Source: Winogradskyella sp. J14-2
Lineage (GTDB): Bacteria; Bacteroidota; Bacteroidia; Flavobacteriales; Flavobacteriaceae
Assembly: GCF_001971725.1 (NCBI RefSeq)
Contig: NZ_CP019388.1
Location: 2,108,001-2,172,000 of the forward strand
Length of the DNA stretch: 64,000 nt
Direction of reading: 5' to 3'
The position numbers and the translations under genes were made by a program. Shown one piece after another: positions 36,168 through 45,507 of the stretch. The first letter of the stretch is position 1, and each line of letters opens with the position of its first letter. Under the pieces are notes generated by a model. It saw only the letters and a list, made by a program, of their open reading frames with translations. It did not search any database and had not been told where the DNA came from.

Positions 36168-36962
36168 ATGAGTTTTGCAAAATGGATAGGCGGAGCAATA
36201 GGTTGGTCTTTTGGTGGGCCAATAGGTGCCATTATTGGTGTAGCCTTGGGTAGTTTTATAGATAATCTGTCTGAAAATGGAACACCATTATTAGGCGATA
36301 GACAGACTGGTAGAGAGCGTAATCGCGATCCGTACCGTCAACGGCCAAAACAGACTCGAAGGGACCAAAGACCTAAAACACAATCTGGTGATTTTGAAGT
36401 GAGTTTACTGATTCTAGCCTCTATCATTATAAAGGCAGATGGCAAACAAGATCAACGAGAGTTAGACTTTGTACGTCAGCAATTTAGAAATATGTATGGC
36501 AAAGAACGTGCTAATCATGCTTTTGAATTATTTAAGCGTATTTCAAAGCAAAACATCTCCATGCGCCAAGTATGTTTACAGATTAAACAGATGATGGATC
36601 ACGCATCGCGTTTACAATTACTTCATTTTTTGTTTGGTATCGCAAAGGCAGATGGTCATGTGGCAGAAGTGGAGATTAAACAAATCTATACCATGTCTGG
36701 CTATTTAGGCATTAGCAGAAAGGATTTTGAAAGTATCAAAGCCATGTTCTATGATATGACTAATAACGCCTATAAAATTCTCGAAGTTGATAAAGCGGCC
36801 TCAGATGATGCAGTTAAAAGGGCATACCGTAAAATGGCTAAAAAATACCATCCAGATCGTGTGGGTCATTTAGGAAAAGAACACCAGGAAGGTGCCGAAG
36901 AAAAATTTAGACAGGTACAAGAAGCCTACGAGCATATTCAGAATGAACGTGGGTTTAAGTGA
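36168..36962 (+). CDS. TerB-DnaJ domain co-chaperone (DjlA-like)
   Basis: The 264 residues consist of an N-terminal glycine-rich hydrophobic segment ([19 protein letters not shown], about 5-30), a TerB-like helical domain (about 75-190) and a C-terminal J domain with the HPD motif in KKYHPDRVG, about residues 202-262. DjlA-type proteins are membrane-linked DnaJ co-chaperones that stimulate DnaK ATPase and are connected with envelope stress. A linker rich in arginine and glutamine (about 45-72) precedes TerB. No dnaK is nearby. Confidence 0.85.
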   Translation: MSFAKWIGGAIGWSFGGPIGAIIGVALGSFIDNLSENGTPLLGDRQTGRERNRDPYRQRPKQTRRDQRPKTQSGDFEVSLLILASIIIKADGKQDQRELDFVRQQFRNMYGKERANHAFELFKRISKQNISMRQVCLQIKQMMDHASRLQLLHFLFGIAKADGHVAEVEIKQIYTMSGYLGISRKDFESIKAMFYDMTNNAYKILEVDKAASDDAVKRAYRKMAKKYHPDRVGHLGKEHQEGAEEKFRQVQEAYEHIQNERGFK

Positions 36963-37023
36963 TTATTAAACAGTTTTTAGCAGTAGTCCGTAGATTCAAA
37001 GACTTAACTAAAGCAGAATAAGT

Positions 37024-38184
37024 TTACCCTCTAAACAAAAAGAAATCATCTTTCATATCCTCAATTTGGGTGTCTTCGTTTGTTATAATGTAGTCTATTG
37101 CTTTTGTAGTAAACTCATGGCCTTTTTGAGTAAGTGAAACTATTTTGTTTTCAATAGTAATCATATTGTTTTTTTGAGCTAAATCTAATACTGTTTTAGA
37201 ACGTACTTTTTGCCAGTTAATATGCTCGTTGAGGTGTTTTACGTGACGCTCAGAAAGCTCATCATGGTTTTTTAAGTGTAGCAGAAATGTTAATAACAAA
37301 ACTTCTGTACGTTGTTGTTTCTCTCTATACATCACGGCGATAATACCTTTTGAAGGCGCAAAAAGATATATCATAAGAAAAACTAAACCTAAAACCGTAG
37401 TTATTGAGCCAGCAATTGAGGCATCTAACCAATGCGCAACCCAATAGCCTATAATGGCACTCAATACACTAAAACCTATAGCCATGGCCAACATCTTTTT
37501 TAAATCTGTAGTTAAAAGATAAGCCGCAGCAGCAGGTGCAATCATTAAAGCCACTACCAAAATGGCACCTACAGCATCAAACGCACCAACGGTTGTTATT
37601 GACGAAACTGACATTAGTCCGTAATGTATAATTGCAGGTGAAAAACCTAGAGAAGCTGCTAAGCTTTTGTCAAAGGTGCTAAGTTTTAATTCTTTATAAA
37701 ACGTTAATAGCAATACAACTGTAACGAGAAGAATAGAGCCAATAACCCAAAGTGATTTTGGGCCAACATCAGTTCCACCAATAATTAGCCTATCAAAAGG
37801 GGCAAAAGCGAGTTCGCCAAGTAAAACCGCATCGATATCTAAGTGCACATCATTAGCATTTTTAGCTATGAGTATAACTCCAATACTAAACAGCGCAGGA
37901 AATACTAAACCAATGGCTGTGTCTTCCTTTACCAAACCAGTTTTCTGTATATATTCAACCATTACAACGGTTATAATTCCGGTTAGAGCCGCTAGTAAGA
38001 TGAGTAAAGGCGAATTTAGATTGTGTGTAATAAAAAAACCAATAACAATACCAGGTAAAATAGAATGGCTTATAGCATCACTAATCATTGCCATTTTTCT
38101 AAGTACTAAAAACGTTCCTGGAATAGCACAAGCAATGGCTACCAAACTTGCAATAATCTGTATTTCTAGTTGCGCATTACTCAT
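37024..38184 (-). CDS. Metal (Mn/Zn/Fe) ABC transporter permease with winged-helix-like C-terminus
   Basis: I take ATG 38184 (MSNAQLEIQ, 386 residues), because the longer frame to 38226 extends well into the upstream gene. The ABC-3 permease domain (about 1-285) has 8-9 helices and the ISHSILPGIVIGF and SITTVGAFDAVGAILVVALMIAPAA motifs. A C-terminal domain of about 95 residues (KNHDELSERHVKHLNEHINWQKVRSKTVL to the end) resembles the DtxR winged helix, as in other Bacteroidetes metal permeases. It is the final gene of the operon, with an 8-nt overlap with the other permease. Confidence 0.87.
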   Translation of the reverse strand: MSNAQLEIQIIASLVAIACAIPGTFLVLRKMAMISDAISHSILPGIVIGFFITHNLNSPLLILLAALTGIITVVMVEYIQKTGLVKEDTAIGLVFPALFSIGVILIAKNANDVHLDIDAVLLGELAFAPFDRLIIGGTDVGPKSLWVIGSILLVTVVLLLTFYKELKLSTFDKSLAASLGFSPAIIHYGLMSVSSITTVGAFDAVGAILVVALMIAPAAAAYLLTTDLKKMLAMAIGFSVLSAIIGYWVAHWLDASIAGSITTVLGLVFLMIYLFAPSKGIIAVMYREKQQRTEVLLLTFLLHLKNHDELSERHVKHLNEHINWQKVRSKTVLDLAQKNNMITIENKIVSLTQKGHEFTTKAIDYIITNEDTQIEDMKDDFFLFRG

Positions 38185-39307
38185 TGTCTGTAGTTTGTTT
38201 GGTGTAAAGATTTGCTGCGGTTTCAAAACCTTTTTTAGTTAGATTCCACATGTTTCCGTTGAGTTCTACGTACTGTTTATCTACCAATTTTTGAAGGGTA
38301 GATTTGGTGTATCCTTGAAAGTTATTAAGCAGTTTTATAGTATGTGGATGCGACACATCGTCGTGCGATTCTGCAATATGATACATAAATGCCAAGGTTT
38401 TGTGCAATTCTAAATCTCTTCGGTTTTTAATCAACCGAATTTGTTTGAAGAGCAACCCTCGACTTGGGGAAAACACAAATGAAAATACTACAAAAACACT
38501 AGCTACTAGGACAATTATAGGTCCTGTAGAAAGGTTATTTTGTGTGGCACTTAGAGCTGTACCAAAAACACCAGAGAGTGCACCAAAGATGGCAGCTAAA
38601 AATACCATTACAGACAGACTGTTGGTCCATTGTCTCGCAGCAGCAGCAGGTGCTAAAAGCATTGCACTCATTAAAACCACACCTACAGTTTGAAGCCCAA
38701 GCACAATTGCCAACACTATGAAACTTGTAATCAAAATATCAATAGTTTTGGTGTTAAACCCAAGCGTTTTGGTGTAATCAGCATCAAAAAGCAATATTTT
38801 AAATTCCTTCCAGAAGGTGAGCATTACAATGAGACATATGCTTGTAACAATAGCCATCATCCAAACGTCATGTTCTACCAATGTCGCGGCTTGTCCAAAA
38901 AGGTACTTATCCAATCCTGCTTGGTTAGCATTGGGTTGCTTTTGAATAAAGGTTAATAACAACATGCCAAATCCAAAAAACACGGAGAGAATTAACCCTA
39001 AGGCTGTATCTGATTTTAAATGTGTTTTTGTGATGATGCCTCTAATCCAGAATGTTCCGATTAGTCCACTAACTAAGGCACCAAGCAGTAAAGTATTAGT
39101 GTCTTTTGCACCAGTAATTAAAAACGCAATGGCAATACCAGGCAAAGCCGCGTGAGATATAGCATCACCAAGTAAACTTTGTTTTCTTAGTACAGCAAAA
39201 CTGCCCAGCATTCCCGTTACTGCGCCAAGAATTGCTGTACCAAGGGTTATGGTTCTGAGTGTGTAGTCTGTGAAGACAAGTTTTATGTATTCTGTTAAGT
39301 CTATAAT
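38177..39307 (-). CDS. Metal ABC transporter permease, start uncertain
   Basis: The conservative ATG is 39211 (344 residues), but 32 further in-frame codons upstream encode a helix-like region (DLTEYIKLVFTDYTLRTI then TLGTAILGAVTG) that matches the first transmembrane helix in this family. That stretch has no ATG, GTG or TTG; ATT (39305-39307) or ATA would have to be used. A palindromic repeat (39329-39351) sits just upstream and may have replaced the original start. The ABC-3 domain includes GDAISHAALPGIAIAF and LQTVGVVLMSAMLLAPAAAA, and the C-terminal 90 residues (IAESHDDVSHPHTIKLLNN...) form a winged-helix-like tail. Confidence 0.82.
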   Translation of the reverse strand: MIDLTEYIKLVFTDYTLRTITLGTAILGAVTGMLGSFAVLRKQSLLGDAISHAALPGIAIAFLITGAKDTNTLLLGALVSGLIGTFWIRGIITKTHLKSDTALGLILSVFFGFGMLLLTFIQKQPNANQAGLDKYLFGQAATLVEHDVWMMAIVTSICLIVMLTFWKEFKILLFDADYTKTLGFNTKTIDILITSFIVLAIVLGLQTVGVVLMSAMLLAPAAAARQWTNSLSVMVFLAAIFGALSGVFGTALSATQNNLSTGPIIVLVASVFVVFSFVFSPSRGLLFKQIRLIKNRRDLELHKTLAFMYHIAESHDDVSHPHTIKLLNNFQGYTKSTLQKLVDKQYVELNGNMWNLTKKGFETAANLYTKQTTDNE

Positions 39308-39328
39308 TGTCTTTTTTTATTCTGCAAT

Positions 39329-39351
39329 GTCACACTAAGCCTGTCGAAGTG
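39329..39351. repeat. Dispersed palindromic repeat upstream of the metal permease
   Basis: The 23 bp match the intragenic hemF repeat (10577-10599) with about six differences, in the same plus-strand orientation (GTCACxCTxAGC...TCGAAGxG). It lies about 22 bp 5' of the first coding-like codon of the permease. Bases 39377-39397 hold another small inverted repeat (AATCTC/GAGATT), and the whole 39312-39478 stretch between ATPase and permease has no other content. Confidence 0.65.
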
Positions 39352-39478
39352 TTTATGCAGATTCTTTTTAATTTTGAATCTCATATTTAAAGAGATTGCC
39401 AAACTAAATTCGCAATGGCAGTTACCGATATTTGTCCATGTGCTAACTGCGACTGTATATTGCTTACCTTGCAATTTA

Positions 39479-40216
39479 TCATTCCTGTATACTCACTTTA
39501 TAATTAATACCATACGTTTTGGTAAGGTTATCATCATTAAAGATATCCTTAACAGGTCCTGTGGCAATTTTCTTTACGTTCAAAAAGGTCACCCAATCAA
39601 AATATTCTGGCACGGTTTGTAAGTCGTGATGAACAACAATGACCGTTTTTCCTGCCTTACGTAGCGCTTTTAAAATGTTAATAATGGCTATTTCTGTTGA
39701 AGCATCTACACCTTGAAAAGGTTCGTCCATAAAGTAGATTGAAGCATCTTGCACTAGTGCTCTCGCTAAGAAAATACGTTGTTGTTGCCCACCAGAAAGC
39801 TGACTGATTTGTCTGTTTTTAAAAGGGAGCATTCCTACTTTTTCTAGAGCTTCGAGAGCCGCTTTTTTCTGTTTTTGCCCAGGGCGCTTTATCCAGCCCA
39901 AACTACCGTAAGTTCCCATCGTTACAACATCTAAAGCCGTAGTTGGGAAATCCCAATCCACACTGCCTTTTTGAGGTACGTAGGCGACTAATTTACGTTG
40001 GTCTTCATAGGGTTTCCCATAGATACTTACGCTCCCGGCAATAGGTTTTAAGATGCCCAGAATAGCTTTTACTAAGGTAGACTTCCCTGCACCATTCGGT
40101 CCAACAATAGCCATAAGCACACCTTCCGGAATTTCTAAATCAATATCCCAAAGTACAGGTTTGTAGTTGTAAGCTACAGTTAAGTCATCTATTTTAACCG
40201 CTATTTCTTGTTTCAT
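39479..40216 (-). CDS. Metal ABC transporter ATP-binding protein
   Basis: ATG 40216 ([12 protein letters not shown], 245 residues) gives a standard nucleotide-binding subunit; the longer frame to 40309 overlaps the binding-protein gene and its extra 31 residues are not family-like. Walker [10 protein letters not shown], signature [12 protein letters not shown], Walker [10 protein letters not shown] and the VVHHDL switch histidine are intact. It energises uptake with the lipoprotein (40227) and the two permeases, and starts 11 nt after the binding-protein stop. Confidence 0.92.
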   Translation of the reverse strand: MKQEIAVKIDDLTVAYNYKPVLWDIDLEIPEGVLMAIVGPNGAGKSTLVKAILGILKPIAGSVSIYGKPYEDQRKLVAYVPQKGSVDWDFPTTALDVVTMGTYGSLGWIKRPGQKQKKAALEALEKVGMLPFKNRQISQLSGGQQQRIFLARALVQDASIYFMDEPFQGVDASTEIAIINILKALRKAGKTVIVVHHDLQTVPEYFDWVTFLNVKKIATGPVKDIFNDDNLTKTYGINYKVSIQE

Positions 40217-40226
40217 AATATTTTTT

Positions 40227-41141
40227 TCACTCTTTAACCAAAGCACCAACAATGGTCTTAATATTATACCTATACATACCAATATAAGTGCCTTCAATAG
40301 TGCCAGCATCTCCTAGTGCATCAGAATAAAGTGTTCCACCTATTGTAACATCATGGCCTTTCGATTTTACAGCCTTTTGAAGGGCTTCAATTGTACGTTT
40401 AGGTACTGAGCTTTCAACAAAAATAGCTTTAACCTTATGCTCTATTATAAAAGCAGCTAACTTTTGTACATCTTGAACGCCAGCTTCAGTAGCAGTAGAT
40501 AGCCCTTGTAAACCAACGACCTTAAAACCATACGCCTCACCAAAATAGTTAAAGGCATCATGAGCGGTTATCAAAATACGCTCTTCTTTAGGAAGCACAT
40601 CTACAACACCTTGAACATCCTTTTTTAGGAAATTCAATTCTTCCATATATTTTTCTTCATTTTCAATGTAGATTTTAGCATTATCAGGATCTTTTTCTGA
40701 TAAAACTTGGGTGACTTTTCGAGCAAAAAGTTTAAAAAAGTCAATATTTAACCAAACGTGTGGGTCGTAGTTAGACCCAAAGTACTCCGAAGCTATTAAT
40801 TTGCCCTTATCAATAGATTCTGCAAGAGCTACCTGAGTTTTGTTTTGTCCTTCCATTTTTTCAAAAATGTCAACCAACTTACCTTCTAAGTGCAACCCAT
40901 TATAGAATATGATATCTGCATTTACTAATTTGTTAACATCACCTTCACTCGCTTTATATAAATGAGGGTCAACACCACTTCCCATTAAACTCTCGATATT
41001 TATGGCGTCACCTCCAATGTTTTTTACCAAATCTGTAATCATTGTTGTTGTAGTAACCACGTTGAGTTTACCGTTGGTTTTTGCTTCGTTTTTGCACGAT
41101 AAGGTTACTATGAGAGTTAACAGAAATATAATTTTTTTCAT
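40227..41141 (-). CDS. Metal ABC transporter substrate-binding lipoprotein (cluster A-I, MntC/ZnuA-like)
   Basis: The 304-residue protein has a lipoprotein signal (VTLSC at about 12-16) and is anchored to the outer face of the inner membrane. Metal-ligand motifs of this family are present: [29 protein letters not shown] and [10 protein letters not shown]. The absence of a long His-rich loop is more like Mn/Fe binders (MntC/TroA) than ZnuA. The gene follows the TonB receptor by 48 bp and precedes the ATPase, fitting a Mn or Fe import operon. Confidence 0.9.
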   Translation of the reverse strand: MKKIIFLLTLIVTLSCKNEAKTNGKLNVVTTTTMITDLVKNIGGDAINIESLMGSGVDPHLYKASEGDVNKLVNADIIFYNGLHLEGKLVDIFEKMEGQNKTQVALAESIDKGKLIASEYFGSNYDPHVWLNIDFFKLFARKVTQVLSEKDPDNAKIYIENEEKYMEELNFLKKDVQGVVDVLPKEERILITAHDAFNYFGEAYGFKVVGLQGLSTATEAGVQDVQKLAAFIIEHKVKAIFVESSVPKRTIEALQKAVKSKGHDVTIGGTLYSDALGDAGTIEGTYIGMYRYNIKTIVGALVKE

Positions 41142-41189
41142 TGCTTTAAAATTTTTATGAAAGTACTAAAATGTAAGGGTTTAGTTAAA

Positions 41190-43547
41190 TTAAAAATTAC
41201 CAATTTTCAGTCCGAAAAAGAAGGTTCTAGGTCTATTAGGACCATAGATAAAGTCTGAATCTCGTGTAGGACCAGTATCAAAATCATCTTGATAACTATT
41301 AAATATATTTTGTACACCTCCACTGATCTCAATGTGAAATTCTTTCTTAAGATCAAAATGATACGTTAGTTTCGTTGTTAAATCAAAAAAGGAATTTGTT
41401 TCTATTAAATTTATAAATCCAGATTCACTAATAACAAAAGGAACTGTCATTGGGCCTGTGTAATTTCCTGTAAAATCTAATTTAAGAGCGTTATTAACAT
41501 TCCAGTATGAAGTTATAAAGCCATAAACATTTGGTGTGCGCACAAACGCATCAATAACCACATCGGTTTCGTTTGGTACAGTACCATCAGCTTCAAACAA
41601 AATTTGGTCTTCTTTGTAATTGGCATTCTGAACGGTTAATCCTGCCTGAAAGGCTAAAGTTGGACTTGGTACAACACTGAATTCAATATTGGCACCTGAG
41701 ACATAAGCACCATTTCCGTTTCGGGTTTCTTCTAAAATAGAACCATTAGGAAGTGATGTACCTGTACTCACAATAGTAAAGGGATTTTGAAGTGATGTGT
41801 AAAAGCCTTCAATAAGTAGGTTGGTTTGGGTTTTGCCAAAACTTTTGGTATAATCTAAGGAGGCAGTATACGCATTTGAAAACTCATTTTTTAAGCCTTC
41901 ACCTAAAATTACAAAACGCTGTTCGCCACCTACAGAAGATATATGAAGATCTTCATTAAATGCTTGTGGCGCTCTAAAACCTCTTGCATATCCTCCTCTT
42001 AGCTGAAGCTGATCAGTTATATTGTAAAGCAGTGTAACGCGAGGACTTAAGATGGATTGCGATACCTTTGAAGTTCTTGATATATTTTGAATACTATACA
42101 GCCCATCAACTGTTACATGATCTAGTCTTGCACCTAAAAGCGCTGTAAATGCTTTAAAAGGTTTCCATTCGTATTGGCCGTACAAGGCAAAGCTATTAAC
42201 ACGTTGGTCAATCACCTTATTATAGCCTAAAATTTCATCATTAGTTGCATTCATTAAGTATTCTAGCCCTGTGGTGAGAACATCGTTGTTTTCAAAATCA
42301 TGACTAAATTTTGCGCCACTTACAAAAGCTAAGTCTTTTGTGTTTCCAAAGGCGTTATTGGCTAATTCAAAATCTTCAGGAGTAGTTCCACCTCCTAAAC
42401 CACCATAGTAGCTATCTCTATTGGTGTGTTGTACAGAAGCATAAACAGATAAGTTGTTGGTACGTTTATCATTATAGAGTTCATAATCCAAACCTGAAAA
42501 AATAGTATTGTGGTCAAGCGCTTCGGTAATATTGGTGAACTGTGGAGCCAAATGAAGTTGGTCGCCACCACGTCTGTATTCTTTTATTGCAGTGAAGTCA
42601 AATCCAATACGACTATTATCGTTAGGTCTTAAAAATGCTTTGGCACCAAACGAATTGTTTTCTAAAACAGTTATTTCTGTAAATCCGTCATTGTTTGCAT
42701 CATAAGCATCTCTGTTTCTATAAATACCATAAAGGGTTACTCCATTACTTAAATCGTCGCTAACAATAGATGCGTTAAGGTTAACATTTCTATCTGCTGT
42801 GTTTCCGTCAATTAAAGCCAGTGTAGAATTTATTTCCCAATGGTTGTCCATCGGTTCTTTAGTAATAACATTAATGGTACCTGCAATAGCGTTAGATCCA
42901 AAAAGAGCAGAGCCACCACTGCGTACTACTTCGACACGGTCTATGATATTAACAGGTATTTGCTCTAACCCATAAACACCATTTAAGGCACTAAAAACGG
43001 GTCTGCTATTCACTAAAATTTGGGTGTACTGACCTTCGAGACCATTCATACGAACTTGAGTAAAACCACAGTTTTGACAATTAGTTTCCATTCGCACACC
43101 AGGTTGAAAGTTAAGACCATCGGCAAGCGTAAAAGATTGGGCAGCATTAAAAACTTTTGGAGTAAGAACTTTAACGATAACAGGAGCTTCTTTCTTGCCG
43201 ATTTTATTTCTGGTAGCACTTACTACTACCTGATCGAGACCAAGTGCATCTTCTTCCAGCTCAAAATTGATTGTTCTTGTTTCATTATCTTTTAAAGTAA
43301 ACGTTCTCTGTAGCGTTTGAAAACCTTGTGACCTCACAGTTAAAACTATGGTTCCTGGATTGACTGATAGTTGGTAATTACCATTATTGTCTGTTATTGT
43401 GCCTGTACTACTGTTTTTTACGTAAACTGAGGCATAAGCAACAGGATTATTGTTCGATGTAACAGTTCCTGTTAAGAGAACCTCTTTTTTTTGAGCAAAA
43501 AGTATTTGTAAAGAAATAAGAAGTACAATAATAATTTGCCGTAGCAT
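41190..43547 (-). CDS. TonB-dependent receptor with carboxypeptidase-like N-terminal domain
   Basis: The 785-residue outer-membrane receptor has a signal peptide (1-18), a CarboxypepD_reg-like domain (about 20-100), the TonB-box/plug region (about 105-225, DQVVVSATR, with a Cys pair NCQNCGF) and a 22-strand barrel ending in RPRTFFFGLKIGNF with a terminal aromatic. It heads the operon of metal binding lipoprotein, ATPase and permeases, and is divergent from mntR across an operator palindrome. A metal or metallophore substrate is the simplest inference. Confidence 0.9.
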   Translation of the reverse strand: MLRQIIIVLLISLQILFAQKKEVLLTGTVTSNNNPVAYASVYVKNSSTGTITDNNGNYQLSVNPGTIVLTVRSQGFQTLQRTFTLKDNETRTINFELEEDALGLDQVVVSATRNKIGKKEAPVIVKVLTPKVFNAAQSFTLADGLNFQPGVRMETNCQNCGFTQVRMNGLEGQYTQILVNSRPVFSALNGVYGLEQIPVNIIDRVEVVRSGGSALFGSNAIAGTINVITKEPMDNHWEINSTLALIDGNTADRNVNLNASIVSDDLSNGVTLYGIYRNRDAYDANNDGFTEITVLENNSFGAKAFLRPNDNSRIGFDFTAIKEYRRGGDQLHLAPQFTNITEALDHNTIFSGLDYELYNDKRTNNLSVYASVQHTNRDSYYGGLGGGTTPEDFELANNAFGNTKDLAFVSGAKFSHDFENNDVLTTGLEYLMNATNDEILGYNKVIDQRVNSFALYGQYEWKPFKAFTALLGARLDHVTVDGLYSIQNISRTSKVSQSILSPRVTLLYNITDQLQLRGGYARGFRAPQAFNEDLHISSVGGEQRFVILGEGLKNEFSNAYTASLDYTKSFGKTQTNLLIEGFYTSLQNPFTIVSTGTSLPNGSILEETRNGNGAYVSGANIEFSVVPSPTLAFQAGLTVQNANYKEDQILFEADGTVPNETDVVIDAFVRTPNVYGFITSYWNVNNALKLDFTGNYTGPMTVPFVISESGFINLIETNSFFDLTTKLTYHFDLKKEFHIEISGGVQNIFNSYQDDFDTGPTRDSDFIYGPNRPRTFFFGLKIGNF

Positions 43548-43582
43548 AGAAATAATATTTTTAGCAAATATAAAAAAACAAA

Positions 43583-43598
43583 TTTAGACAAGTCTAAA
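43583..43598. promoter_or_regulatory. Putative MntR/DtxR operator between the TonB receptor and the repressor
   Basis: TTTAGACAAGTCTAAA is a perfect 7-bp inverted repeat with a 2-bp centre, the size and symmetry of MntR/IdeR boxes. It lies 36 bp from the TonB receptor start and 50 bp from the regulator start. A TAnnTTTG -7 box for the regulator (TATATTTG, 43624-43631) follows, with TTTGTCTATA as a second half-like site. Confidence 0.75.
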
Positions 43599-43647
43599 AA
43601 TTATTTAAGAATAATAACTTTACTATATTTGTCTATACCGAAAAAAG

Positions 43648-44304
43648 ATGATTACTCTTACCGAAGAAAATTACATTAAAGCCATATACCATTTAAGTAA
43701 CAATGGTACACTAACCGTAAATACAAATGCTATTGCAGAGGCGATGAAAACAAAAGCGTCTTCTGCGACAGATATGATAAAAAAGTTATCTGAAAAAAAT
43801 TATGCCGACTATAAAAAGTATCAAGGAGTAAGGCTTACAGAAAACGGAAAACGTGTTGCTGTTAATATTATAAGGAAACACAGGCTTTGGGAAGTTTTTT
43901 TGGTTGAAAAACTTAATTTTACATGGGATGAGGTACACGAAGTTGCAGAGCATTTAGAACACATAAAATCTGATAAACTTATCAACGAGCTCGATGCATT
44001 TTTAGACCACCCTACGCACGATCCACATGGTGACCCAATACCAGATAAGGATGGAAATTTTCAGCATATAGATAAAATAGTTTTGGCAAAAGCCAATATT
44101 GGTGTTGCATATAAGTGCGTTGGTGTGGATGATACTTCTACTTCATTTCTTCAATATTTAGATAGCAATGGAATTGGGCTAGGCACTATAATTATGGTAA
44201 AGTATAGAGAGCCTTACGACAATTCGATGCGGATACAGCTAAAGAACTCAGAAATTATAGTCTCTAATAGCGTTGCAAAAAATTTATATCTAAAGAAAGT
44301 CTAG
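43648..44304 (+). CDS. mntR: Metal-dependent transcriptional repressor, MntR/DtxR family
   Basis: The 218 residues have an N-terminal winged helix (about 1-65; LTEENYIKAIYHLS, TNAIAEAMKTKASSATDMIKKLSEKNYADY), a dimerisation and metal-binding domain (about 66-140; HRLWEVFLVEKL, HEVAEHLEHI with the metal-ligand His/Glu pattern), and a C-terminal FeoA-like SH3 domain (about 145-218). With Mn2+ or Fe2+ bound, such proteins repress uptake genes; here the divergent TonB receptor/ABC operon is the evident target through the palindrome at 43583. The symbol is by family; Mn versus Fe specificity is undecided. Confidence 0.88.
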   Translation: MITLTEENYIKAIYHLSNNGTLTVNTNAIAEAMKTKASSATDMIKKLSEKNYADYKKYQGVRLTENGKRVAVNIIRKHRLWEVFLVEKLNFTWDEVHEVAEHLEHIKSDKLINELDAFLDHPTHDPHGDPIPDKDGNFQHIDKIVLAKANIGVAYKCVGVDDTSTSFLQYLDSNGIGLGTIIMVKYREPYDNSMRIQLKNSEIIVSNSVAKNLYLKKV

Positions 44305-44357
44305 GATTTTCTTTTAATACATTATAAGCTTATGATCTTTAATTTTAGAGGTTATTA

Positions 44358-45506
44358 TTAATGATCGTGTCCGCCTTCACCACCTTCTTCCAATAGTATT
44401 CCTATGCCTTTAACCAATATTTGTTTGTTTTGTATAGCTTCAGGATTTAAAATTTCTGTAGCATTTTCATCCTGTTGTCCTGTATTGACTTCTAGCTTTT
44501 TAAATTGATAGCCATCAGCAGTTGTTTCATCTAAAACAAGTACATAATTGCTTTTGTCTTCACTTACAATAGCTTCGTTTGGCAAGCCAATACCTTTTTT
44601 ACTGTCTGTAATAACGTTAGCTTCTACAAACATACCAACAATAAAATTAGCTAAATCTTTATCTACGTGTCCGTGAACTTTAACACGTCTTGTTGTTTCA
44701 TCAATGTTAGTGCCAACTAAATGTACATCTGCCTCAAAGGTTTTTTCTGAAGCTTCAGGAATTTTAAACTGTATTTTTTGTCCTTTTTTGATGTGCATAA
44801 TATCTTTTTCAAATACGGATAATTCTAAATGAATATGGTCAATATCCACGATTTCTAATATCACATCGTTTGGCGCAACATAAGCGCCATTACTTACATT
44901 TACTTTAGTGACATTTCCGTTAATTGGTGCGTACAAATTAATGGTTGAGGTTATGTTTCCTTGTTCTACAGCAGCTGGACTAATATTCATCATTTGTAAT
45001 TTTTTCTTTAATCCATTGTAAGTAGCCAAACTACTTTTGTAAGTACTTTGCGCTTTTAGATAGTTTTTTTCTGAAGTTATTTCTTCATCAAACAACGTTT
45101 TTTGTCTGTTAAATTCGGCTTTTAGATAATTGAGTTGTTCTGCGATTTCTAAATAGTTTTGCTGAATTTCGACATACTCAGGATTTTTTAAGCTCACCAA
45201 TAGTTGATCTTTTTTAACTTCGTCACCAACTAAAAGTGGTGTGTTTGTAATATATCCACCAATAAAAGTTGTGATACTCGATTTGTTTTTTGGTGGTACG
45301 TCTATCATTCCAGTAACGGCAATACCTGTTGAAAAATCAAGTGTTTTCAACGTATCTAAAACCATGTTTTCACTTTCAAATTGCACTTTAGTTACAGTTA
45401 TAATATTGCTTTTGGTTGCAGTATTTTCAACCGTTTCTGTGTTATTTTCTTTATTTCCGCAGGCTAAAAATAAAAGCGAAAAAAGAAGTATATATATGTT
45501 TTTCAT
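44358..45506 (-). CDS. RND efflux periplasmic adaptor (CzcB/CusB-like)
   Basis: The 382-residue membrane fusion protein has a lipoprotein-like signal (LFLACGNK), a barrel-sandwich lipoyl domain split by a coiled-coil hairpin (about 75-190), a beta-barrel (about 200-290) and a C-terminal membrane-proximal region ending in a His-rich GGEGGHDH. It bridges the RND pump and TolC channel. Its start is one base from the RND-TolC gene stop, so it is co-translated. The pump's TM4 residues suggest Zn/Co/Cd. Confidence 0.9.
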   Translation of the reverse strand: MKNIYILLFSLLFLACGNKENNTETVENTATKSNIITVTKVQFESENMVLDTLKTLDFSTGIAVTGMIDVPPKNKSSITTFIGGYITNTPLLVGDEVKKDQLLVSLKNPEYVEIQQNYLEIAEQLNYLKAEFNRQKTLFDEEITSEKNYLKAQSTYKSSLATYNGLKKKLQMMNISPAAVEQGNITSTINLYAPINGNVTKVNVSNGAYVAPNDVILEIVDIDHIHLELSVFEKDIMHIKKGQKIQFKIPEASEKTFEADVHLVGTNIDETTRRVKVHGHVDKDLANFIVGMFVEANVITDSKKGIGLPNEAIVSEDKSNYVLVLDETTADGYQFKKLEVNTGQQDENATEILNPEAIQNKQILVKGIGILLEEGGEGGHDH

Positions 45507-45507
45507 C

